From JBGAPI01 sp044221335 (GTDB taxonomy: Bacteria > Pseudomonadota > Gammaproteobacteria > Xanthomonadales > Ahniellaceae), in NCBI GenBank assembly GCA_044221335.1, contig JBGAPI010000053.1, positions 1 through 37,206 of the forward strand: a stretch of DNA of 37,206 nt, in the 5' to 3' direction. Shown here one piece after another: positions 8,162-16,032 of this stretch. The translations under genes were made by a program, and so were the position numbers. Under the pieces are notes generated by a model that saw only the letters and a list, made by a program, of their open reading frames with translations, did no database searches and was not told where the DNA came from. How positions within the stretch are numbered: the stretch's first letter is position 1; each line of letters opens with the position of its first letter.

Positions 8162-9304
8162 TCAAGGGACTTCCGGCGCCGGGTCCGACGGCGGGACGGC
8201 CGCCCGCACGGGACGATTGGGGAACGCGTAGCGCAGGATCCGGTACACCACTTCGCCGAACTGCCGCGGCAGCGATCCGGTGTCGTAGTGCTGGCCGTAG
8301 CGTCCGCAGATCTCGCGCACCTCGACGGCCATCGCAGCGTAGCGGTTCGCCGGGATGTCCGGGTAAAAATGATGTTCGATCTGGTGGGAGAGATTTCCCG
8401 ACAGCAGGTTCATCAGCCGGCCGCCGGTGAGGTTGGACGAGCCGCGCAGCTGGCGCAGGTACCAGCGGCCGCGCGACTCGCCGGCGACCGATTCCTTCGG
8501 GAACACCTCGGCGTCTGCGGTGAAGTGGCCGCAGAAGATGATCACGTAGGTCCACAGGTTGCGGATCAGGTTCGCGACGATCGCGCCCAGCAGCACCGGC
8601 AGGAAGAACGGGCCGGCCAGCAGCGGGAACAGGACGTAGTCGCGCAGCACCTGGCGACTGATCTTGGCGAGCACCGGACGGGCCTGCGCCCGCAGCTCCG
8701 CCGTCTTCGTGCGGCCGGCGAACCAGCGGCCGAGCTTCAGGTCCTGCGCCGCGATGCCCCATTCGAACAGGATCGCGAAGACGACGGCGACGATCGGCTG
8801 CACCAGGTAGAACGGCTTCCAGCGCTGTTCGGGGAACAGGCGCAGCAGGCCGTAGCCGATGTCGTCGTCCATGCCGCGGACGTTGGTCCAGGTGTGGTGG
8901 CTGTAGTTGTGGGTCTTGCGCCATGCGTCGCTGGTGCCGGCGATGTCCCACTCGTAGCGATGGCCGTCGAGGTGCGGGTCGCGCATCCAGTCGTACTGGC
9001 CGTGCATCACGTTGTGGCCGAGCTCCATGTTCTCCAGGATCTTCGACAGCCCGAGCAGCAGCACGCCGGCGATCCAGGCGGGCAGCAGCACGCCCGACAC
9101 GAAGGCGCCGCCGATCGCGCCGCCGACCAGCAGCGCGCGGCCGGCGAGGCCGGTCCAGCGCACGGCGGCGACGATCTTCCGGATGTAGTCGGCGTCGCGC
9201 TGGCCGAGGGTGGCGACGGTGCGGGCGCGCAGCGCGTCGAGCTCGGCGGCGAAGGCGGCGAGGTCGGCTTCGCCGAGCTCGCGGTTGCGGTTCTTCGTCT
9301 TCAT
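8162..9304 (-). CDS. Membrane fatty-acid desaturase (acyl-CoA/phospholipid type)
   Basis: This diiron membrane desaturase of 380 residues inserts a double bond into acyl chains. All three histidine boxes are intact: H97-N-V-M-H101 (GHNVMHG), H132-N-Y-S-H136-H137 and H307-Q-I-E-H311-H312 (QIEHHFYPD). Hydrophobic helices lie around residues 55-90, 165-190 and 220-260. The ATG at 9304 overlaps the reductase stop (TGATG), giving tight coupling to the gene that should supply its electrons. The arrangement matches Pseudomonas DesB/DesC, with a TetR-type repressor alongside. Positional specificity (probably delta-9) cannot be read from the sequence. Confidence 0.94.
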   Translation of the reverse strand: MKTKNRNRELGEADLAAFAAELDALRARTVATLGQRDADYIRKIVAAVRWTGLAGRALLVGGAIGGAFVSGVLLPAWIAGVLLLGLSKILENMELGHNVMHGQYDWMRDPHLDGHRYEWDIAGTSDAWRKTHNYSHHTWTNVRGMDDDIGYGLLRLFPEQRWKPFYLVQPIVAVVFAILFEWGIAAQDLKLGRWFAGRTKTAELRAQARPVLAKISRQVLRDYVLFPLLAGPFFLPVLLGAIVANLIRNLWTYVIIFCGHFTADAEVFPKESVAGESRGRWYLRQLRGSSNLTGGRLMNLLSGNLSHQIEHHFYPDIPANRYAAMAVEVREICGRYGQHYDTGSLPRQFGEVVYRILRYAFPNRPVRAAVPPSDPAPEVP

Positions 9305-10416
9305 CACAACTCCAGGACCAGATCGCTGGTGGCGGCGCTGACGCACAGGCGCAGCGCCGAAAGGGGTTCGTCGGTGGTGGCGCCGGTGGCGAGATCCGTG
9401 CTGACGCCGGTGCGTTTGCCGCAGGCGCAGGTGTTGCAGATGCCGCGGCGGCAGCCCGAGGGGAGCTTCATCCCGAGCGACTCGAGCGCGACCAGCAGCG
9501 GCTGGCCGGTCGGGACGCTGACGGTGCGGCCACTGCGCGCGAGCGTCACCGCGACTTCCGCGCCGTCGACCCCGACCGTCGGCAGACTCAGCGGCGAGAA
9601 GCTCTCGGCGCGGAACAGCGCGGCGTGGTCGGCGACGAGTTCGCGGGCGGCCTCGACGAATCCGTGCGGGCCGCAGGCGAACACCGCGTGGCCGGCGAGT
9701 GCCCGGACGCCGTCGCGGAATGAAGCCGCGGCGATGCGCCCCGCGGTTTCGTCGGTCGCGGCGGCGGGCTCGCGGGTCAGATGGAAGCGGACGTCGAGCC
9801 AGCCGTGCGCGGAAGCGAGGCCGCGCAGTTCGTCGAGGTGGCAGAACTCCGCGCGCCGCGCCGCCCAGTAATGCAGCGTCACCGGCGAACTGTCCGGGCG
9901 GACCGCCCGCTCGCGCAGCAGCGCGAGCATCGGCGTGATGCCGCTGCCGGCGGCGAGCAGGGTGAGTGGCCGCGCGTCGGCGGCGTCCAGCGTCATCTCG
10001 CCGAAGCGCTCGCCGAGCTCGACGACGTCGCCGACGCGGGCGTCGTCGACCAGATGCATGCTGAGCCGCCCGCCCGTCATCGCCTTGACGGTGATCTCGA
10101 TCAGGCCCGGTCGACCGGGCACGGCACTCGGGCTGTAGCAGCGGGTGACGCGGCGGCCGTCGACCTCGACGGTGACATTGACGTGCTGGCCGGCGGTGAG
10201 GCCGTCCCAGTGGCGGTTCGGCCGCAGGCGCAGGGCAACGGCGGTGGCGGACACCCTCCGGCGCTCGACGATGACGGCGGCGGCCTGGTTCCAGCGCCAG
10301 CGGGCGCTGACGGTCGTGCCCCAGAAGTCGAGCACGTGGGCCGGCACCACGGCTTCGATCCAGCGACGGATCGGGCTCGCGGGCGGGGCGGGGGAGCGGG
10401 TCGAAGGGCTATCCAT
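9304..10416 (-). CDS. Ferredoxin-NAD(P)H reductase, electron donor of the desaturase
   Basis: This 370-residue flavin/iron-sulfur reductase has three domains. The FAD domain carries the RxYS motif (RCYSPSA, near residue 92). The NAD(P)H domain follows with GSGITPMLALLRE (158-170) and ACGPHGFV. A C-terminal plant-type 2Fe-2S domain has Cys322, Cys327, Cys330 and Cys358. It passes electrons from NAD(P)H to the adjacent desaturase. The ATG at 10416 is chosen because translation from the upstream in-frame ATG at 10500 would read through the promoter region and give an atypical extension. It is the first gene of the minus-strand operon, divergent from the fabR-like gene. Confidence 0.92.
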   Translation of the reverse strand: MDSPSTRSPAPPASPIRRWIEAVVPAHVLDFWGTTVSARWRWNQAAAVIVERRRVSATAVALRLRPNRHWDGLTAGQHVNVTVEVDGRRVTRCYSPSAVPGRPGLIEITVKAMTGGRLSMHLVDDARVGDVVELGERFGEMTLDAADARPLTLLAAGSGITPMLALLRERAVRPDSSPVTLHYWAARRAEFCHLDELRGLASAHGWLDVRFHLTREPAAATDETAGRIAAASFRDGVRALAGHAVFACGPHGFVEAARELVADHAALFRAESFSPLSLPTVGVDGAEVAVTLARSGRTVSVPTGQPLLVALESLGMKLPSGCRRGICNTCACGKRTGVSTDLATGATTDEPLSALRLCVSAATSDLVLEL

Positions 10417-10420
10417 CGGC

Positions 10421-10470
10421 GCAGTATACAGATGCGCATACGAGTGTATAGACAACTGTATAGTGCTTGC
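10421..10470. promoter_or_regulatory. Divergent control region with repeated TATACA/TGTATA half-sites
   Basis: An A/T-rich island in otherwise GC-rich DNA lies between the reductase and the FabR-like repressor. GTATACAG (10424-10431) pairs in inverted orientation with CTGTATA (10456-10462), and a further TGTATA lies at 10445-10450. TATACT on the minus strand at 10428-10423 could be a -10 element very close to the reductase ATG, implying a short or absent leader. A FabR/DesT-type operator is plausible by context, but I cannot define one clean palindrome. Confidence 0.5.
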
Positions 10471-10661
10471 GATGTGAACAAAATCCACCGCCGTGCTCAT
10501 CCGGCGGCGGTGTTCGTCCGTAGCGTCCGCAACCCCAGGGAAACGCTGGGTTTCCTGCCGAGCGACCCACTGTCCGCCCGGAACCGGGGGCGCGACCGGG
10601 CCCCGAGGTTCCCCGTGGTTTCACGGCGTATCATTCCCGCATTCGCCGACCGGACCCCGTC

Positions 10662-11300
10662 GTGTCCCTGAACTCCAGCGCCGATCTCGCCGCCCACAGC
10701 CGCAAGGCCGCGATCTCCAGGGACGACCTGCTGGCGGCGGCGCTGCGCCTCATCGGGCCGCATCGGAGCCTGTCGAGCCTGTCGCTGCGCGAGGTCGCGC
10801 GCGAGGCGGGCGTCGCGCCGAACAGCTTCTATCGCCACTTCCGCGACCTCGACGAGCTCGCGGTCGCGCTGATCGACCTCGCGGGCCAGTCGCTGCGCCG
10901 CATCGTCGGCGCCGCGCGTCATCGCATCGAGAGCGGCTCCGGGATGATCCGGGCCTCGGTCGAGGCCTTCATCGAGCAGGTGCGCGCCGACGACAAGCTG
11001 CTGCACGTGCTGCTGCGCGAGGGTACGGTCGGCTCCGACGCGTTCAAGAAGGCGGTCGACCGCGAGCTGTCGTTCTTCGAGGAAGAGCTGCGCGTCGACC
11101 TCGTCCGGATCGCCGCGCAGCAGGGCGCCATGGTGCACGAGCCCGCGCTCGCCGCGCGCGCCATCACCCGGCTCGCGTTCGCGATCGGCGCCACCGCCCT
11201 CGACACCCCGATCGAGCACGACAAGCTGCTGGTCGAGCAGCTCTCGTCGATGGTGAAGATGATCATCGTCGGCGCGCGCGCGATCGGCGCGAGGCCGTAG
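10662..11300 (+). CDS. fabR: FabR-like TetR-family repressor of unsaturated fatty-acid genes
   Basis: The 212-residue TetR regulator has an N-terminal helix-turn-helix at about residues 42-66. It contains SLSLREVAREAGVAPNSFYR followed by HFRDLDELA, very close to my recollection of the FabR/DesT signature. The C-terminal helical domain should bind acyl-CoA or acyl-ACP, so that the repressor senses the ratio of unsaturated to saturated chains. It is divergent from the reductase-desaturase-hemolysin III operon, its probable target. Translation is taken from the GTG at 10662, since no ATG lies between the upstream region and the HTH. The TAG stop is formed by the start of a palindromic repeat. 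Confidence 0.87.
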   Translation: MSLNSSADLAAHSRKAAISRDDLLAAALRLIGPHRSLSSLSLREVAREAGVAPNSFYRHFRDLDELAVALIDLAGQSLRRIVGAARHRIESGSGMIRASVEAFIEQVRADDKLLHVLLREGTVGSDAFKKAVDRELSFFEEELRVDLVRIAAQQGAMVHEPALAARAITRLAFAIGATALDTPIEHDKLLVEQLSSMVKMIIVGARAIGARP

Positions 11301-11487
11301 GGCGCGCGTCACGCGCCGTCGCCCCGAGGTCTCGACAATGCGCATCTGCGTTGGTGTTCCGCCCTGGCTGACAGTTTTCGCCCTTTGACAGGGCGCGCCC
11401 TGAGCGCTGTCGCCGCGAGGCCGCGAGGCCGCGACAATGCGACAGCTGCCGTTGCTCCCCGTCATGGCGGCCAAGGGGCGCCCTAGG
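11297..11487. repeat. Tandem pair of degenerate GC-rich intergenic repeats
   Basis: Two related units lie in tandem: one opens with GTAGGGCGCGCGTCACGCGCC at the fabR stop, the other with AGGGCGCGCCCTGAGCGC and ends in GGCGGCCAAGGGGCGCCCTA. They share the edge sequence and the internal CGCGAGG...GACAATGCG block with the units at 206 and 7399, but the stems are more diverged. The rest of the interval to 11590 shows no gene. Confidence 0.6.
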
Positions 11488-11590
11488 GCCCGACCGCATC
11501 GCGCTGCGGGTTCCGGGTCCCGTATCGAGCAGGATGTCGACCGCACTCTGCTAGCTTGGCGGCCCGATTCCGTTGCCGTGACTCGTCGCC

Positions 11591-13873
11591 ATGCGACTTC
11601 CCAGACTGACCGCCGCCGTCGCGCTGTTGCTGACTGGCATCGCCCTCTCGGCGCCCACGGCCCGGGCCGACCACTGGGACCTGACGCGGGTGACCGGGTC
11701 GCCGCTCGGCGACGTCGCCGACGACACCAGCGGCGGTCCCGGATATCCGACGTTCCTCAGCGCCGACGGACGCTATGTCGCCTACACGAGCCGCGCGTCG
11801 AACCTCGCTGCCGGCGATCTCGACGGGAACCATGTCGAGGACGTGTTCCTGTTCGACCGCGTAGCCGGCACGACGACCCTGGTCTCCCACGCGGCCGGCT
11901 CGGCGACGAGTGGCGGCAACGGCGTCTCCTACCCGCGCGGCATCAGCAGCGACGGACGCTACGTGCTGTTCGAGTCGAACGCCAAGGATCTGCTGCCCGG
12001 CGCCAGCGACGGCAATTCCGGCACCGACGTGTATCTGTACGACCGAATCGCGGCAGCCACCACTCTGCTGACCCACGCGGTCGGATCGGCCACGACGACC
12101 GGCAACGGCCCCTCGAGCGCCCTCGGCATCAGCGCGGACGGTCAGACCCTGCTGATCAGCAGCTCCGCCACCAACATGCCCGGTTCGACGAGCAGCGGCC
12201 TGCTGCTCTACGACCGCCCGAACGACCGCTACACCCTGATCTCGCATGCCGCTGGTTCGCCGACGACCCCCTGCAACGGCCAGACCAACGACGCGGTGCT
12301 GAGCGCCGACGGGCAATGGGTGCAGATGTCGAGCCAGGCGACCGACCTCGTCGCCGGTCAGGTCGACAGCAACCTCTACGAGGACGTCTTCCTCTACAGC
12401 CGCGCCAGCAACAGCTCGGTACTGATTTCCGGTGCGCAGGGATCGAGCACGCAGACCGTCAACCACATCGCTCTTCACGGTGGCATCAGTGCGGACGGTC
12501 GCTGGTCGGCGTGGTCGACGACGGCAACGAACGTGCTCGCCGGCCAGGTGGACACCAACGTCTGGTACGACGTCTTCCTCTACGACCGGGTCAGCCACAC
12601 CAACGTCCTGGTGACCCGGGCCAACGGCAGTCCGCTGGTCACCGCGACAGGCTACAGCGGCGGCGGCGGCCAGATCAGTGCCGACGGCCGCTACGTGATG
12701 TTCGAAACGACGGCGACCAACGTGGTCGCGGGCGTGACGGACACCAACAACAGCTACGACGTCTACCTGTTCGACCGCCAGACGCTGCAGAGCCGGCTGG
12801 TCTCGCACATCGCAGGCGCGAATTCCACGACGCCCTCCACCGACTCCTTCGTGGCGGATCTCAGCGCCGACGGCTCTCGCGTGGTGTTCACCAGCGACTC
12901 GACCAACATCATCGCGGGACTCGCGGACAGCAACGGCAAGCCGGAGGTCTACAGCTTCGATGCCGCCAGCGGCGTCGTCAGCCTGCAGTCGGGAGCGACC
13001 GCGACCCGGACCGCCGCCGGAGAGACCCGGCCGATTGCGATGTCGGACGACGGCGCATGGCTCGCCGTGAGCACCACGGCGTCGGACTTCGCGGTCAACA
13101 TCGCCGACCGCAACAACCGCTCCGACATCTATCTCGTCGGCCTGAGCCAGGGACAGCGAGCGCTGGTGTCGCGGGGCAATCGGTCGGTGTTCGCTCCGGA
13201 GAGCGGCACGACCTCGCCCCAGGCCATGAGCTCGGACGCGCGCTATGTCGCCCTCTGGACGAACTCCACCACCCTGGTCTCCGGCGTCAGCGACAACAAT
13301 CAGGCGTTCGACGTCTACCTGCTGGACCGCAGCAACGGCCAGAGCACGCTGTTGAGTCATAGCGCCGCCAGTCCGACCACGACAGCGAGCGGCGACTCGT
13401 CGGTCGCCACCATGACTCGTGACGGCCGGGTCGTGCTGATCACGAGCACCGCGAACGACCTGGTCGCACTCAGTCCCAGTGTCGGATTCCGCTACTACCT
13501 CTACGCGTACGACCACAGCACCGGCGGCACGACGCTGTTGACGCACACTTCCGCTTCGGCGACCACGCCGTCACTCGGCAGTGCGCTGAACGGCGCCAGC
13601 ATCAGCGACGACGGCCGCTACGTCGCGTTCGAAAGCGACGGTACCGACCTGGTCGCCGGCGCGAATGACGGCAATCACGCGAACGACATCTTCCTGCTGG
13701 ACCGGAACACCGGGGCCATCAGCCTCGTCTCGCACGCGGCCGGTTCGCCGACGACCGCGGCCAACGCGACCTCGACCTACTGCACGATCAGCGCGGATGG
13801 TCGCTACATCACCTATGCATCGTCCGCGTCGGATCTCGACACCGGCGTGACGAAGATCGGCACCTTTTCGTAG
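11591..13873 (+). CDS. Secreted TolB/PD40-type repeat protein, N-terminal part ended by in-frame TAG
   Basis: The product starts with a signal peptide (MRLPRLTAAVALLLTGIAL, cleavage near ALSAPTARA-D). It is then made of about 57-residue beta-propeller-like repeats with the core S-A-D-G-R-Y-V-x-F, a Thr/Asn-rich turn and DVFLYDR-x-T-G...LVSHA. Twelve SADGR-type cores precede the stop at 13871-13873. The same frame continues beyond it with four more repeats and a natural C-terminus, so this 760-residue product looks truncated. The start ATG fits the signal peptide. The propeller class is known from TolB, but no Tol operon is near; function is unknown, probably extracellular or periplasmic. Confidence 0.8.
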   Translation: MRLPRLTAAVALLLTGIALSAPTARADHWDLTRVTGSPLGDVADDTSGGPGYPTFLSADGRYVAYTSRASNLAAGDLDGNHVEDVFLFDRVAGTTTLVSHAAGSATSGGNGVSYPRGISSDGRYVLFESNAKDLLPGASDGNSGTDVYLYDRIAAATTLLTHAVGSATTTGNGPSSALGISADGQTLLISSSATNMPGSTSSGLLLYDRPNDRYTLISHAAGSPTTPCNGQTNDAVLSADGQWVQMSSQATDLVAGQVDSNLYEDVFLYSRASNSSVLISGAQGSSTQTVNHIALHGGISADGRWSAWSTTATNVLAGQVDTNVWYDVFLYDRVSHTNVLVTRANGSPLVTATGYSGGGGQISADGRYVMFETTATNVVAGVTDTNNSYDVYLFDRQTLQSRLVSHIAGANSTTPSTDSFVADLSADGSRVVFTSDSTNIIAGLADSNGKPEVYSFDAASGVVSLQSGATATRTAAGETRPIAMSDDGAWLAVSTTASDFAVNIADRNNRSDIYLVGLSQGQRALVSRGNRSVFAPESGTTSPQAMSSDARYVALWTNSTTLVSGVSDNNQAFDVYLLDRSNGQSTLLSHSAASPTTTASGDSSVATMTRDGRVVLITSTANDLVALSPSVGFRYYLYAYDHSTGGTTLLTHTSASATTPSLGSALNGASISDDGRYVAFESDGTDLVAGANDGNHANDIFLLDRNTGAISLVSHAAGSPTTAANATSTYCTISADGRYITYASSASDLDTGVTKIGTFS

Positions 13874-14674
13874 ACCGTCCTCTATGACCGACTGACCGGC
13901 AGCAACACGGTGGTTTCGCGCAGCACGGTGACGCCGACCACCACGGGCAACGGCTATTCGACGCCGATCGCCATCAGCGCCGACGGCCGTCGCATCCTGA
14001 TCGAGAGCCAGGCCTCCGACCTGATCAGCGGAGGTTCCGACGTCAACTCGCGCCCCGACGCCTTCCTGTTCGACCGGATCACCAACACCATGACCCTGGT
14101 AAGCCACGTTGGCGGCGTTCCAGGCACCGCGGCAAACCAGTTGTCGCGACCGCGCCGGCTCACGCCGGATGGACGCTTCGTCCTGTTCTATTCGACCGCC
14201 ACCGACCTCGTCGCCGGCCTCGTCTATACGTCGATCGACGCCACCACCTTCCTCTTCGATGCGGACACCGGCAGCGTGGAACTGGTCGCGCACGCGCCCG
14301 GCCAGCCAACGCTCGCCGTGGACGCGGCCGCCACTCCGATCGACATCAGCGACGACGGCCAGCTGGTGCTGTTCGACTCGGCTTCCGCCAACGTGATCGC
14401 CGGCGGGATCGACACCAACGGGCTATCGAATCGCTTCATGCTCGACCGCCACACGGGCCTGATCAGCCTGGTCGACCATGCCTACGGCTCCGACCTCAGG
14501 ACCGGTTCCGGCGGTGTCGGCGGAGGAGGACATGTGATGACTCCGGACGGCAGCAAGGTCATGCTCTCGAGCAGTTCCTACGATCTGGCTCCCGACGTCT
14601 CTCCGCAGCAGGGCTCGGGGCTCGTCTACATCGCCACCCGCACCGCCCAGCTCTTTGCCGACGGCTTCGAGTAG
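13874..14674 (+). pseudogene. C-terminal part of the PD40-repeat protein beyond an in-frame TAG
   Basis: Reading continues in the same frame directly after the TAG: TVLYDRLTG completes the interrupted repeat, and four further cores follow (SADGRRILI, TPDGRFVLF, SDDGQLVLF, TPDGSKVML). Counting residues from the preceding SDL shows the broken repeat has the normal 18-residue spacing to YDR, so there is no insertion or deletion, only a nonsense codon where family repeats have Asp. The end reads AQLFADGFE, a C-terminal signature I recall from secreted Xanthomonadales proteins. An internal restart is possible, but it would lack a signal peptide. A sequencing or assembly error is the main alternative. 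Confidence 0.7.
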
Positions 14675-14690
14675 CGCGCACCGCGTCGCG

Positions 14691-14717
14691 CCCTCTCCCC
14701 GCCTTCGGGAGAGAGGG
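14691..14717. terminator. Hairpin between convergent genes
   Basis: CTCTCCC (14693-14699) pairs with GGGAGAG (14707-14713) around a CGCCTTC loop, followed by AGGGCAGGGTGAGGG. It lies between the repeat-protein stop and the convergent lipase stop. It resembles a dispersed CCCTCTCCC-type repeat I recall from xanthomonads. There is no T-run, so intrinsic termination strength is uncertain. Confidence 0.55.
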
Positions 14718-14730
14718 CAGGGTGAGGGGG

Positions 14731-15825
14731 TCAATAGTTCACGGCCGGCCCATACACCCCGACATACCCCGTCGCGCAGCCGGTCGTGCACGTCGTCGTC
14801 AGCATCCGCACGATGATCTTCCCGGCGTTGGTCTTCGAGCGGAAATGCCCGACGCCGCTCGAGCTGTCTCCGCCGCCGACGAGGTAGGGACTGCCGTCCT
14901 GCCAGTTCCAGTCGACGGAATTTGCGTTCGCTCCTGTGCCGATCATGACCTGCGCCTTCACGTTCGCGGCGTTGTCGAAGCGCGCCATCAGGTCGCAACC
15001 GCTCCAGTAGCTGGCCGAGGAGCAGCCGACCTGGTCGTAGGCTCCGGCGGCGATCGTGTAGAACGCGACGGACGACGCCAGCGAAGGCTCGGCCCGCAGC
15101 GACCCCGCTCCCGAACCGGTCCACAGGTTGTAGTAGGTCGCCGACCAGCCGCCCGGGTAGAAGCCGAAGATGCGGCTGTCGTACCAGTTCTCCGAGCCGC
15201 AGGTCGTCGCGTATGGATTCGCCGCGCCGGTGTAGGCGCAGCTCAGGATTCCGCGCAGGCCGCCGGAGATGTTGATGAAGCGCCGCACCTTGCCGTAGCG
15301 GTTGCCGGTGTCGAGCGCGGCCAGCGCCATCGTCGATCCCAGCGAGTGCGCGACGATGTCGACCCTGGTCGCGCCGGTGTAGGCCAGCACCTTGTCGATG
15401 AAGGTGTTGATCACCGTGTACTTCAAAGGCTGGTGGTAGTTGTACTGCGGGGTGGAATTTTCGCTCGCCGACAGATAGGTGACGCCGAACAACTCGCAAT
15501 CCTTGTAGCCCGCGGCCTTGAACTCGGCATACACCGAGGCCGGCGGCGTGGCGTAGCCGCTGACCGCGCCGGGGGGCATGTCCCAGCTGATCGCGGTATC
15601 GCCGTTGCCATGCAGGAACACCACCGGCGTCCTCGTCGCGGTGCATGCGCTCGCGCCGCCGAAGCCGCCATTGCCGACCCCGGGGCTGAAGCCGCCGGCG
15701 TACTGGTTCGCCGAGCCCTGGCAGGTCCAGCCGTTGTTCGCGCCGCAGGACAGCGCCGTTGCGCCGCTGCTTCCGACCACCGCCGCGACGACCACCGCGG
15801 CGCTCATCCATCGCATCGTCTGCAC
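14731..15825 (-). CDS. Secreted lipase/esterase, alpha/beta hydrolase (lipase class 2-like)
   Basis: This exported serine hydrolase of 364 residues has its signal peptide at residues 1-25 (RWMSAAVVVAAVVGSSG, cleavage near ATA-L). The oxyanion loop HGNG is at 72-75. The nucleophile elbow AHSLG has Ser161, and the probable catalytic His327 is in VGHF. Many cysteines (CTATRT, CELFG, CGSENWY, CSSASYWSGC, CTTGC) suggest disulfides outside the cytoplasm. The lack of an alanine/glycine before the first elbow residue fits class-2-type lipases rather than typical esterases. GTG at 15825 is taken as start because GGAGG lies seven bases upstream; ATG at 15816 would place it sixteen bases away. Lipid or polyester substrates are equally possible. 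Confidence 0.82.
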   Translation of the reverse strand: MQTMRWMSAAVVVAAVVGSSGATALSCGANNGWTCQGSANQYAGGFSPGVGNGGFGGASACTATRTPVVFLHGNGDTAISWDMPPGAVSGYATPPASVYAEFKAAGYKDCELFGVTYLSASENSTPQYNYHQPLKYTVINTFIDKVLAYTGATRVDIVAHSLGSTMALAALDTGNRYGKVRRFINISGGLRGILSCAYTGAANPYATTCGSENWYDSRIFGFYPGGWSATYYNLWTGSGAGSLRAEPSLASSVAFYTIAAGAYDQVGCSSASYWSGCDLMARFDNAANVKAQVMIGTGANANSVDWNWQDGSPYLVGGGDSSSGVGHFRSKTNAGKIIVRMLTTTCTTGCATGYVGVYGPAVNY

Positions 15826-15909
15826 GGCGCTTCCTCCCCAGGTTGCCGTCGCGCAGACTGGGCCAGGCCGGGCAGCGTTACCACTGGACCTTCGTACAAA
15901 GCACCACAT

Positions 15910-16032
15910 GCAGGAGCGACGCAAGTCGCGACAATCTTGTGGGAGGGGCGCAAGCCCCGGTCGCAGCACCTCAACCCGCCGCCGGGGTCGGGGCTCGCGC
16001 CCCTTGAACATCGCGGCTTGCGCCGCTCCCAC
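15910..16032. repeat. Cluster of three GGAGCGGCGCAAGCCGC-type palindromes
   Basis: Units are GGAGCGACGCAAGTCGCGAC (15912-15931) and GGGAGGGGCGCAAGCCCC (about 15941-15958) on plus, and GGAGCGGCGCAAGCCGCG on minus (about 16030-16010). The last is joined to a second GGGGCGCGAGCCCC stem. This dispersed REP-like family is one I recall from xanthomonads and Lysobacter. The minus-oriented unit lies inside the 3' end of the neighbouring membrane-protein gene. Confidence 0.7.

Noticed and set aside
13871..13873. TAG as a recoded amino acid (for example pyrrolysine)
   Set aside because: No supporting element is seen, and many intact genes here use TAG as stop. Nonsense mutation or read error is simpler.
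11591..14674. Periodic repeats that might suggest a CRISPR or satellite array
   Set aside because: The periodicity is about 57 codons at protein level with diverged DNA, and it encodes propeller repeats. There are no identical direct repeats with spacers.
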